Source of the DNA: DAOUAT01 sp964551735
Lineage (GTDB): Bacteria > Chloroflexota > Anaerolineae > CG2-30-64-16
NCBI GenBank assembly: GCA_964551735.1
Contig: CAZKEF010000049.1
Coordinates: forward strand, 1-42,330
Direction of reading: 5' to 3'
DNA length: 42,330 nt
Both the position numbers and the translations under genes were made by a program. This document shows positions 35,670 to 42,033 of this stretch, piece by piece; position 1 is the first letter of the stretch, and each line of letters starts with the position of its first letter. Under the pieces are notes generated by a model. The model was not told the origin of the DNA. It did not search any database and saw only the letters and a list, made by a program, of their open reading frames with translations.

Positions 35670-36582
35670 CCGCAGGGGCGGGGAGGCCCCGCCCCTGCGG
35701 ATCGCAGTCGCCAGCGGCAAGGGCGGCACCGGCAAAACCACTATCGCAACCAGCCTGGCGTTGAGCCTAACGATGGGGGGGGTGGAATCGGCAGCGATGC
35801 CGCCGACTTACCTGGACTGTGACGTCGAAGGGCCCAATGCCCACCTGTTCCTCGCGCCGACTTTCCGCCAGCACAAGGATGTCGTGATCCAGATACCGCG
35901 CGTGGATGCAGCCAGGTGCACGGCTTGCGGCCGGTGCGCTGAAGTTTGTGCATACCACGCCATCGTCGTGCTGGGCAAGAAAACCCTGGTGTTCCCGCAG
36001 CTGTGTCACGGCTGCGGCAGTTGCACCCTGGTATGTCCGGAAGGCGCGATCAGCGAAGAGCCGCACGCCATCGGCGTGCTTGAAGCGGGTCCAGCGTCCC
36101 GCGAGATCTCGTTTGCCCGCGGGGTGCTGGATGTGGGTGAGCCGATGGCCGCCCCGGCGATCCGCCAACTTAAGCAGTGGATGATCCCGACAGCCGGCCC
36201 TGCGGGCAGCGTGGTTATCCTCGATGCGCCGCCGGGAACCTCATGCCCGGTGGTCGAGACGATACGCGGAGCCAATTACCTGCTGCTGGTCACCGAGCCG
36301 ACCCCGTTCGGGCTGCACGACCTCCGGCTGGCGGCCGAGGTGGCGGCCGAGCTGGGCATCCCGGCCGGGGTGGTGATCAACCGAGACGGGATCGGTGATG
36401 CGGCCGTGGACGCGTTCTGCGCGGCGGCCGGACTGCCGGTCTTGCTGCGCATCCCGTTCGAGCGCGCTATCGCCGAAGGGATCGCTCAGGGGCGGACGTT
36501 GTTGGCGATCCGGCCCGAGTATGTCCGCGATTTCACCGACCTGTTCACTGTCATCGTACAATCAACCAGGCGCCCAACATGA
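35662..36582 (+). CDS. MinD/Mrp-like P-loop ATPase with ferredoxin insert, copy 1
   Basis: A 306-residue ATPase of the MinD/NBP35 class in which a two-cluster ferredoxin domain is inserted. SGKGGTGKTT (deviant Walker A) is near residue 17, LDCDVEGPN follows, two CxxCxxCxxxC motifs lie at about 90-130 (CTACGRCAEVC, CHGCGSCTLVC), and DAPPGTSCP near 193. Such proteins probably load or transfer Fe-S or Mo clusters. The N-terminus is odd: a perfect palindrome (35670-35700) encodes NRRGGEAPPLR immediately before the usual start RIAVASGKGG. ATG 35662 is the best start; 35626 and 35650 are possible. Confidence 0.93.
   Translation: MDNRRGGEAPPLRIAVASGKGGTGKTTIATSLALSLTMGGVESAAMPPTYLDCDVEGPNAHLFLAPTFRQHKDVVIQIPRVDAARCTACGRCAEVCAYHAIVVLGKKTLVFPQLCHGCGSCTLVCPEGAISEEPHAIGVLEAGPASREISFARGVLDVGEPMAAPAIRQLKQWMIPTAGPAGSVVILDAPPGTSCPVVETIRGANYLLLVTEPTPFGLHDLRLAAEVAAELGIPAGVVINRDGIGDAAVDAFCAAAGLPVLLRIPFERAIAEGIAQGRTLLAIRPEYVRDFTDLFTVIVQSTRRPT
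35670..35700. repeat. GC-rich palindrome at the start of the first ATPase gene
   Basis: Perfect 14-bp arms (ccgcaggggcgggg 35670-35683; complement 35687-35700) with loop agg. It is translated as RRGGEAPPLR in front of the conserved ATPase start. The last 12 bases (ccgcccctgcgg) are identical to those of one pgi element. Confidence 0.85.
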
Positions 36583-37493
36583 AACAATTCGTGATCCTGA
36601 GCGGCAAAGGCGGCACCGGCAAGACGAGTGTGGCGGCCGCGTTCGCGCACCTCGCCAGCGCAAGGCAACCATCGGTTCGCGCCGTGCTGGCCGACGCGGA
36701 TGTGGACGCGGCGAACCTGGAACTGGTGCTCCAACCCCGGGTGTTAGACACACATGAGTTCATCGGCGGCGCAGCAGCCCTGATCGACCCTGAGAAATGC
36801 CAAGGTTGCGGGCGGTGCTATGATATCTGCCGCTTCGACGCGATCATCCCGCCTTCAGCCGCGCCCGGCGGCCAGGACGCCACGTATGCCGTTGATCCCA
36901 TCGCCTGCGAGGGCTGTGCGGCTTGCGTCTACCAATGCCCTGAGGGCGCCATCCGCATGGCGCCGCAACTGGCCGGCCATTGGTTCCGCTCGGAGAGCCG
37001 CTACGGGCCGCTGTTTCACGCCGCGCTGCGGCCCGCGCAAGAGAACTCCGGCAAGCTGGTCACATTGGTCAAGCAGCAGGCGCGGCTGCTGGCGTTGGAT
37101 GAAGGCTACGATGCGGTGCTGGTGGACGGGCCGCCGGGCATCGGCTGCCCGGTGATCTCGGCCGCGTCCGGCGCTGACCTGGCCCTGATCGTGGCCGAAC
37201 CGACCGCAGCCGGCATCCATGACATGGCGCGCGTGCTGGAGACCACTGCCCACTTCCGCGTGCCCGCGCTGGTCTGCATCAACAAGGCGGACATCTATCC
37301 TGAAGGGGCCGCTCAGATCGATGCCTACTGCCGCCAGCATGACATTGAGATTGTGGACCATATCCCCTTTGACACCGCTGTCACGGCAGCAATGATGCAA
37401 GGCCAGCCGGTCACAGCTTTCAGCCCGCGCGCGCCTGCCAGCCGGGCGCTGATCTCCGTGTGGCAGCGCGTTGCAGCAAGGCTTGTCGAATGA
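36579..37493 (+). CDS. MinD/Mrp-like P-loop ATPase with ferredoxin insert, copy 2
   Basis: A 304-residue paralogue of the previous ATPase. SGKGGTGKTS lies at residues 8-17, LADADVDAANL follows, and two 4Fe-4S motifs lie within about 72-125 (CQGCGRCYDIC, CEGCAACVYQC). VDGPPGIGCP near 188 is the Walker B-like region. The start overlaps the upstream stop (ATGA at 36579-36582), so the two ATPases are coupled and probably form a heterodimer. In Desulfovibrio the ORP complex also includes two such ATPases. Confidence 0.93.
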   Translation: MKQFVILSGKGGTGKTSVAAAFAHLASARQPSVRAVLADADVDAANLELVLQPRVLDTHEFIGGAAALIDPEKCQGCGRCYDICRFDAIIPPSAAPGGQDATYAVDPIACEGCAACVYQCPEGAIRMAPQLAGHWFRSESRYGPLFHAALRPAQENSGKLVTLVKQQARLLALDEGYDAVLVDGPPGIGCPVISAASGADLALIVAEPTAAGIHDMARVLETTAHFRVPALVCINKADIYPEGAAQIDAYCRQHDIEIVDHIPFDTAVTAAMMQGQPVTAFSPRAPASRALISVWQRVAARLVE

Positions 37494-37966
37494 GCAGCAG
37501 TATGCGTCCAGAATTCGTCATGCGCCCCATCGGCGTGATCCACACGCCGTTCACGACCACCGCAGGCATGCCCATTCAGCCCATCTTTTCACAGGTCGGC
37601 GGTCAGGTGGAGGTCTTCCCTGAGTACGAGGAAGGCCTGAAGGATGTGGAAGAGTTTTCACACGTGATCCTGATCTACATCCTGCATAATGCAAACGGCT
37701 ATGCGCTGCACGTCAAGCCTTTCCTCGACGACGAGGAACGTGGCCTGTTCGCCACGCGCCACCCACGCCGACCCAACCCCATCGGCCTGTCCACCGTGTG
37801 TTTGCTGGCCCGGCGGGGTAACGTGCTGGACGTAGCTGGGATTGACGTGTTGGATGGCACGCCGCTACTCGATATCAAACCCTACGTGCCGGATTTCGAT
37901 GGGAAGTCCGAAGCCCGTACGGGCTGGTACGATAAGCGACCAACGGGCAAGGAGGGACGCTCATGA
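37490..37966 (+). CDS. TrmO-like methyltransferase family protein (UPF0066)
   Basis: A 158-residue protein of the TrmO/TsaA family; E. coli TrmO N6-methylates t6A37 of threonine tRNA using SAM. RPIGVIHTPF at the start, FSHVILIYILHNAN and TRHPRRPNPIGLSTV with DVLDGTPLLDIKPYVP fit the family. It is shorter than E. coli TrmO (235 residues), like archaeal versions. ATGA overlaps on both sides (37490-37493 and 37963-37966) tie it to an ATPase and a MIP18-like gene. Why a tRNA-modification-like enzyme is coupled to Fe-S proteins is not clear. Confidence 0.88.
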   Translation: MSSSMRPEFVMRPIGVIHTPFTTTAGMPIQPIFSQVGGQVEVFPEYEEGLKDVEEFSHVILIYILHNANGYALHVKPFLDDEERGLFATRHPRRPNPIGLSTVCLLARRGNVLDVAGIDVLDGTPLLDIKPYVPDFDGKSEARTGWYDKRPTGKEGRS

Positions 37967-38286
37967 ACAACCCTGGAGCGCTTTGCAACGCGATCATGGA
38001 CAGGCTGACGCACATCATTGACCCTGAGACCGGGGTTGATATCATGAGGATGCGCCTGATCGAGGACCTGACGGTGGACGAGGGTGGCTGTGTGAGCTAC
38101 ACTTTTCGCCCCTCTTCGCCATTGTGCCCCCTGGCTGTGCCCTTGGCCGTCGCGATCCAACGCACTGTGCGCGAGACACCAGGGGTGAAAAGCCAGACGA
38201 TGCACGTAAAAGACTACGTGCGCAGCGATGAACTGACAGCCTTGTTGCACGAATTGGATGAGGAACATGGACAAACCGATCGTTGA
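37963..38286 (+). CDS. MIP18/DUF59 family Fe-S assembly protein
   Basis: A 107-residue protein with the MIP18 (DUF59) domain. IDPETGVDIMRMRLIEDLTV and the FRPSSPLCPLAVPLA region carrying the conserved Cys fit SufT/PaaD-type factors that help Fe-S cluster delivery. It starts within the TrmO-like stop (ATGA) and ends inside the next gene by 20 bases. Together with the following IscU-like protein it gives this operon its own Fe-S maturation arm. The usual suf or isc genes are not in the window. Confidence 0.9.
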   Translation: MNNPGALCNAIMDRLTHIIDPETGVDIMRMRLIEDLTVDEGGCVSYTFRPSSPLCPLAVPLAVAIQRTVRETPGVKSQTMHVKDYVRSDELTALLHELDEEHGQTDR

Positions 38287-38719
38287 ACTTCATGCTGAAG
38301 ACGTTGATCATACAAACACAGGGGAAGAAGCCTGGTCGCAAGTTATCGAATTACAACCGGCGCGCTACTCCGCCAAGGCCATCCGGCACGGCCGGCACCC
38401 GACGCACGTAGGGCGCATGGAGAATCCCGACGCGCACGCCAGCAAGGTCGGCTGGTGCGGCGAGGTGATGGAGATGTATCTGCGGCTGGATGCCGGACGG
38501 ATCCAGGAAGCCACCTTCTGGGCCGATGGCTGTGTTTCAACAATGGCCTGCGGCGACATGCTCACGACGATGGTCCAAGGTAAATCCCTGACAGAGGCCG
38601 CCGCAATCAGCCCGGAGACGCTAATCGCGGCCCTCGATGGCTTGCCTTTCAAGAGCTACCACTGCGCTGAGCTCTCCGTGGAAACCTTGCGCGAGGCCAT
38701 TGCCAATAAGCCAGGCTGA
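38267..38719 (+). CDS. IscU/NifU-N-like iron-sulfur scaffold protein
   Basis: A 150-residue divergent IscU-type scaffold. The three conserved Cys positions are GWCGEVMEMYL, ADGCVSTMACGDM and YHCAEL, and HVGRMENPDAH resembles the N-terminal part of anaerobe-type scaffolds. The Asp that usually follows Cys-Gly is Glu. An extra Cys (C in MACGD) lies near the second site, and the N-terminal about 40 residues extend beyond ordinary IscU. ATG 38267 is used (GAGG upstream); ATG 38258 is possible. It ends the operon. Confidence 0.85.
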   Translation: MDKPIVELHAEDVDHTNTGEEAWSQVIELQPARYSAKAIRHGRHPTHVGRMENPDAHASKVGWCGEVMEMYLRLDAGRIQEATFWADGCVSTMACGDMLTTMVQGKSLTEAAAISPETLIAALDGLPFKSYHCAELSVETLREAIANKPG

Positions 38720-38941
38720 ACAGGGGAATAGAGATTATCGGGAATAACTGTCATTTTTAGCGGGTCGCCCCAGTGCCTCTCATTGCGGCGTCAGACCAGC
38801 GAAGATCTCCTTCGGTAGGCACAGAGACTCTTCGCTAGTGGCTCGCCGCGGCGTACCCAACGTCGTTAACCCGCTCAGAGCTTGCCCTGAGTGCAGCGAA
38901 GGGGTGACATCATACAGCCATACAGACGTTGGCGCAGAAAT
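38720..38941. other. Spacer between the Fe-S operon and prxU
   Basis: This is the first part of a 317-bp gap (38720-39036). It holds a stem agcgaaga/tcttcgct (about 38808-38836), the dispersed repeat copy listed separately, and a gagcttgccctgagtgcagc stretch often seen as a repeat in environmental genomes. There is no gene or clear terminator with a T-run; atttttagc at about 38752 could end the upstream operon weakly. Confidence 0.45.
38824..38878 (+). repeat. 55-bp dispersed repeat, copy A
   Basis: It matches 42201-42255 on the opposite strand over exactly 55 bases, with about 40 identities. The last 15 (cgttaacccgctcag) are identical. No gene is encoded. Confidence 0.65.
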
Positions 38942-38982
38942 TCACATCGTAAGCTTGCGATGTGATATGATACATGTATAAC
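38942..38982 (+). promoter_or_regulatory. prxU promoter with two dyads
   Basis: A possible promoter has TTGCGA (38955-38960), 16 bp, TATAAC (38977-38982). It is overlapped by tcacatcg/cgatgtga (38942-38949, 38958-38965) and by the 10-bp palindrome atacatgtat (38970-38979). The dyads could bind a redox-responsive regulator; identity unknown. Confidence 0.55.
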
Positions 38983-39036
38983 AACCGCCGTCCGTCACAG
39001 CGCAGACCATACGAATCGATAACACAGGAGGTTATC

Positions 39037-39735
39037 ATGCCAGAACTGAAAGAGGGTTGCGTCAAACCCGCACGCGGGCCGATCTTGCCCGCACCACCGC
39101 CCCCCTCCGCAGGGGCCATACCACCACAGGAGGCAACAAAGATGCTCGCACGCGTCGGCAAAGAGGCCATTGATTTCGAAGCCACGGCTTTCATCAACGG
39201 CGTGGGCTTCCAGCCCGTCAAGCTTTCGGACTACAAAGGCAAGTGGATTGTCATCTGCTTCTACCCCGGCGATTTCACCTTCGTCTGACCGACGGAACTG
39301 GCGGCGGTCGCCGCCATCTATGATCAATTCAAGGCGCTCGATACCGTCGTGCTCGCCCTGAGCACTGACAGCCGTTTTGTTCACAAGATCTGGCAGGAGC
39401 AAGAGCTCTCCAAGATGGTGGAGGGCGGCGTGCCCTTCCCGATGCTGTCCGATGGTGGGGGCAAGATCGGTACGATCTACGGTGTGTATGACGAGGACGC
39501 CGGTGTGGACATCCGCGGCCGGTTCATCATTGACCCCGATTTCGTCATCCGCGCCATGGAGGTGCTGACGCCCGAGGTCGGCCGGAACCCGGCTGAGCTG
39601 GTGCGACAAGTGAAAGCGTTCCAGCACGTGCGCGCTACTGGCGAAGTGACGCCCTCAGGCTGGGAGCCGGGGCAGGTCACCCTGAAACCTGGCCCGGCGC
39701 TGGTAGGCAAGGTCTGGGAAGTCTGGAAGCCCTAA
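39037..39735 (+). CDS. Selenocysteine-containing peroxiredoxin (AhpC/TSA family)
   Basis: A 232-residue peroxiredoxin that would reduce peroxides. FYPGDFTFV is followed by TGA (39286-39288) and then PTELAAVAAIY, exactly where the family has peroxidatic Cys in VCPTE, so residue 84 is probably selenocysteine. The frame continues to TAA 39733-39735 with the typical LSTDSRFVHKIW, GVYDEDAG, RGRFIIDP and GWEPG motifs. The C-terminal resolving Cys (GEVCP in relatives) is Thr (GEVTPSGW), so it is a one-Sec type. Residues 10-33 form an unusual Pro-rich extension. AGGAGG lies before ATG 39037. PrxU of Eubacterium acidaminophilum is a known precedent. Confidence 0.9.
39074..39118. repeat. Possible degenerate palindrome in the prxU 5' region
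   Basis: A gcgggc/gcccgc stem (39074-39079, 39087-39092) is followed by ccgcaggggc at 39107-39116, which matches an end of the ATPase and pgi elements. It encodes part of the odd Pro-rich N-terminus of the peroxiredoxin. Tentative. Confidence 0.4.
39286..39318 (+). promoter_or_regulatory. UGA codon and SECIS-like hairpin
   Basis: After UGA (39286-39288) there are 17 bases to a loop GGUC (39306-39309), closed by a perfect 6-bp stem ggcggc/gccgcc (39300-39305, 39310-39315). The E. coli fdhF SECIS has a GGUC-containing loop at a similar distance, and the bacterial consensus asks for an early loop G at about 16-37 bases. The stem is made of Ala codons, so chance is not fully excluded. Confidence 0.8.
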
Positions 39736-39768
39736 AGGGGACAGGACGGCGGTAGGACGGCTCAAGGA

Positions 39769-39796
39769 GCGCCGATGTCAACGATGACATCGGCGC
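39769..39796. terminator. Terminator between convergent prxU and GDPD genes
   Basis: Perfect 12-bp arms (gcgccgatgtca 39769-39780; complement 39785-39796) with loop acga, 33 bases after the peroxiredoxin stop and 19 before the GDPD stop. Likely shared by both genes; the T-tract is weak. Confidence 0.75.
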
Positions 39797-39814
39797 CCGT
39801 GCTTTAGCTTGGGG

Positions 39815-40711
39815 TTAGCGCTTTTGACCCAACGCCAGCGCCAGCCCGGCCGGGTCATCGCTGGTGATCCGATCCACTCCCAGCGCGATCATCTGCCGTG
39901 CCAGCGCGATGTGATGCGGCTGATCCGGATTCAGCGTCCAGGCAGCGACTGCGATCCCGCGCCGGTGCAGCCAGCCAACCAGGTCAAACTCATCGGCCAA
40001 CATGCGCGCCAGCAGCGCCGCACGCACATACCAGATGCTGGCCGCGACCTGTGCAGCCAGCGACTCGGCCCGTGCCTCCAGGTACGCCTGTGCCGTCCCC
40101 CAGCGCTCCGTCGCTAGGGGATGGTCGTCGAGATAGCCGTAAGCGCCGGTGTGGCGCGGCGGGATGCGCCCGCTGTCGGCGCCAGGCTCCTGGCCGCGTT
40201 GCAGGTCCAGGTACAGCAACGGGTCGAACCCCACCGCCAGCCCCGGATCCAGTTCACCCAGCCGGCGCAGCGCCCAATCGGCCACGCTGGTCACGCGCAC
40301 CTGCGCCCGGATCGGCTGAATGATCCGCAGCAGGTCGGCCAGCACGGCGTCGGTCAGGGGCGCGTGCGGCTTCAGATCGAGCTGAAGCTCAGCCAGGCCG
40401 GAGTGTGCGGCCACCAGAGCCACTGCCTGGCTGAGTGTGCCCGCGCGCTCATTGGTCAACGCGCCACGCCAACGCAGCCGCAAGCTGCGAACCTGTTCGG
40501 CCGTGACCGCAGCCACCGGCCCGGCGCCATCGGTGCCTGCGCCCAGCCGACCATCGTGCAGCAGTGCGAAATCACCGCCGGCCAGGGGGATCAGATCCAC
40601 CTCTACAACCGCTGCGCCAGCGGCCAGGCAGGCAGCCAATCCGCTCAACGAGCTCGGTGGGAAACGACCACCCAGGGTGGCTGCGTGGTGGATCAACAAC
40701 GGTCGGGGCAT
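39815..40711 (-). CDS. Glycerophosphodiester phosphodiesterase family protein
   Basis: A 298-residue GDPD-fold hydrolase that would cleave glycerophosphodiesters to an alcohol and glycerol 3-phosphate. Family features include VVEVDLIPLAGGDFALLHDGRL (metal Glu and Asp, then catalytic His), LAELQLDLKP, AAWTLNPDQ and DRITSDDPAG. The usual N-terminal HRG is replaced by HHAATLG, so one catalytic residue region is unusual and the specificity may differ. No signal peptide, so probably cytoplasmic. It overlaps the DUF2087 gene end by one base and is the last gene of a four-gene minus-strand operon. Confidence 0.87.
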   Translation of the reverse strand: MPRPLLIHHAATLGGRFPPSSLSGLAACLAAGAAVVEVDLIPLAGGDFALLHDGRLGAGTDGAGPVAAVTAEQVRSLRLRWRGALTNERAGTLSQAVALVAAHSGLAELQLDLKPHAPLTDAVLADLLRIIQPIRAQVRVTSVADWALRRLGELDPGLAVGFDPLLYLDLQRGQEPGADSGRIPPRHTGAYGYLDDHPLATERWGTAQAYLEARAESLAAQVAASIWYVRAALLARMLADEFDLVGWLHRRGIAVAAWTLNPDQPHHIALARQMIALGVDRITSDDPAGLALALGQKR

Positions 40712-40998
40712 CAGACCACCTCCCCCGGCTGTTCGGTGTGCCAGTAGGCCGAGCCGTCCCGCTCGCGGACCAGGTAGCCCAGGTCACACAGCAGGCGCCG
40801 CAGGATGGCCGGGTCCTTGAACGTGTGGTATCGGTTCAGCAGCTCGTTGACCTCGCGCTCGGTGAACCGCTGCCCGGCTGGGATCGCGCCGGCCAGCGCC
40901 AGGATCGCCAGCATCTGCAGCTTTTGTTTGGACGGCCACTGCTTCAGCCGACCCTCAGCGTCCACAAAGTTCTTCAACTCAGGGGGAAACGTGACCAT
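40711..40998 (-). CDS. DUF2087 domain protein
   Basis: A 95-residue protein that consists of a DUF2087 domain (PPELKNFVDAEGRLKQWPSK, FTEREVNELL and LRRLLCDLGYLVRERDGSAYW). The domain looks like a winged helix and is often fused to ArsR-type DNA-binding parts. Here it stands alone. The start overlaps the YjjX-like gene by 20 bases and the stop overlaps the GDPD gene. A regulatory or RNA-binding role is possible but unproved. Confidence 0.85.
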   Translation of the reverse strand: MVTFPPELKNFVDAEGRLKQWPSKQKLQMLAILALAGAIPAGQRFTEREVNELLNRYHTFKDPAILRRLLCDLGYLVRERDGSAYWHTEQPGEVV

Positions 40999-41530
40999 CG
41001 AAGTACATCTCCTGGTTCAAAAACGGCACCAACGCCATCGCCAGGCCTTGGGCGTACAGCGTCCGCCGATCCACCCGGCCCCGGGTCAGGAACGCGATGG
41101 CGCCGCCCTTCTGTTTGCTGTTCCGATCGCCGCTGAGCCGATCCACCACATGCCCCAGCTCCTCGCCGGCCAGCACCTGGGCCAGCATGGCGGGCGGCAT
41201 CTCAAACAGCGGGGATAACCCGAAGCCGAGCCGGCCGGCCGCGTCCGCGATGCACAACACGCCGAACGCGAACCAGCGGCCGTGCAGTTGCGCGATCCCG
41301 CCCTCCAACCCGGCGCAGTACTCGGCCCCCAGCCCTTCGGCGGCGTTGCGCGCCACTAGCGCCCGCGCCCGGTTCTCTGCGCCCGTAAAGGTCTCATCAC
41401 CCACCGGCTGCGCGGGCACCCCCGACGCCACCGGGCAGCCGACCACCGCCACGCCAGGAAAGTATGGCTCAAACACATCCCGCACCGCGGCGATCTTCAC
41501 CGGGTTCTCCGATCCCACCAACACCTTCAT
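40979..41530 (-). CDS. yjjX: Non-canonical purine NTP phosphatase (inosine/xanthosine triphosphatase, YjjX-like)
   Basis: A 183-residue house-cleaning enzyme that would hydrolyse ITP/XTP to diphosphates. KVLVGSENPVKIAAVRDVF at the start, VGDETFTGAENRA, AEYCAGLEGGI and DRLSGDRNSKQKGGAIAFLTRG fit the YjjX family and length. ATG 41530 begins inside the DUF456 stop (ATGA). A frame running further upstream to 42016 is only out-of-frame translation of the DUF456 gene and is rejected. Confidence 0.93.
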   Translation of the reverse strand: MKVLVGSENPVKIAAVRDVFEPYFPGVAVVGCPVASGVPAQPVGDETFTGAENRARALVARNAAEGLGAEYCAGLEGGIAQLHGRWFAFGVLCIADAAGRLGFGLSPLFEMPPAMLAQVLAGEELGHVVDRLSGDRNSKQKGGAIAFLTRGRVDRRTLYAQGLAMALVPFLNQEMYFDGHVSP

Positions 41531-42033
41531 CAGAACCCCGCCTGCCACACGAAGATCGCGATCATCACCAGCGCCAGGATGAGCTGAACGCCCCGCGAGG
41601 CCACGCAGCCGGCCAACCAACCACCGCCAGCCTTCAGCGCCTCGGCCCAATCCTTGCGGTGGCGATATTCCACGATGAAGATGCCCAGCAGTGTGCCGAT
41701 GATGCCCGCGGGGACGGCGCCGATCCCGCCCACGAACAGGCCTAGCAGGAACCCGGCTGCGCCCAGGGCAACGCCGGCGGCCAGCGCCTGCCACGACGCG
41801 CCGGCCATCCGGCTGCCGGCCTGGGACAACAGGAAATCGGAGGCCAGCCCAACGACGGCCAGCAGGGTGATCGCACCGAAGCCCAGCGGCGTCAGGTTGG
41901 TGAAGCCGTCGGCGAGCGCGTAGATCAACGCGGCGATCCAGATCAGGCCGCCGCCGGGCAGCGCGGGCAGCACTGTGCCGGCCAGGCCGATCAGCATGGC
42001 GAGTAAAGCGATCCAAAAGGGCAGTTCAGGCAT
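41530..42033 (-). CDS. DUF456 family membrane protein
   Basis: A 167-residue membrane protein with about five hydrophobic segments. LPALPGGGLIWIAALIYA and the Gly-rich GVALGAAGFLLGLFVGG with GAVPAGIIGTLLGIFIVEY are typical of DUF456. Function unknown; some relatives are annotated as glycine-zipper proteins. First gene of the minus-strand operon, with GAGAGG upstream of ATG 42033. It is coupled to yjjX by ATGA. Confidence 0.9.
   Translation of the reverse strand: MPELPFWIALLAMLIGLAGTVLPALPGGGLIWIAALIYALADGFTNLTPLGFGAITLLAVVGLASDFLLSQAGSRMAGASWQALAAGVALGAAGFLLGLFVGGIGAVPAGIIGTLLGIFIVEYRHRKDWAEALKAGGGWLAGCVASRGVQLILALVMIAIFVWQAGF

Noticed and set aside
34253..36582. Nitrogenase (nif) gene cluster
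   Set aside because: NifX-like and NifH-fold ATPases are present, but there is no nifH, nifD, nifK, nifE, nifN or nifB; the ATPases have MinD-type ferredoxin inserts.
39286..39288. Reading the peroxiredoxin as a pseudogene stopped by TGA
   Set aside because: Only the TGA at the active-site position breaks the frame, both sides are fully conserved, and a SECIS-like hairpin follows. Recoding is the simpler explanation.
40979..42016. Extended 345-codon frame containing the YjjX-like protein
   Set aside because: The first 160 codons are DUF456 read out of frame and are Arg/Gly-rich; the real start is ATG 41530.
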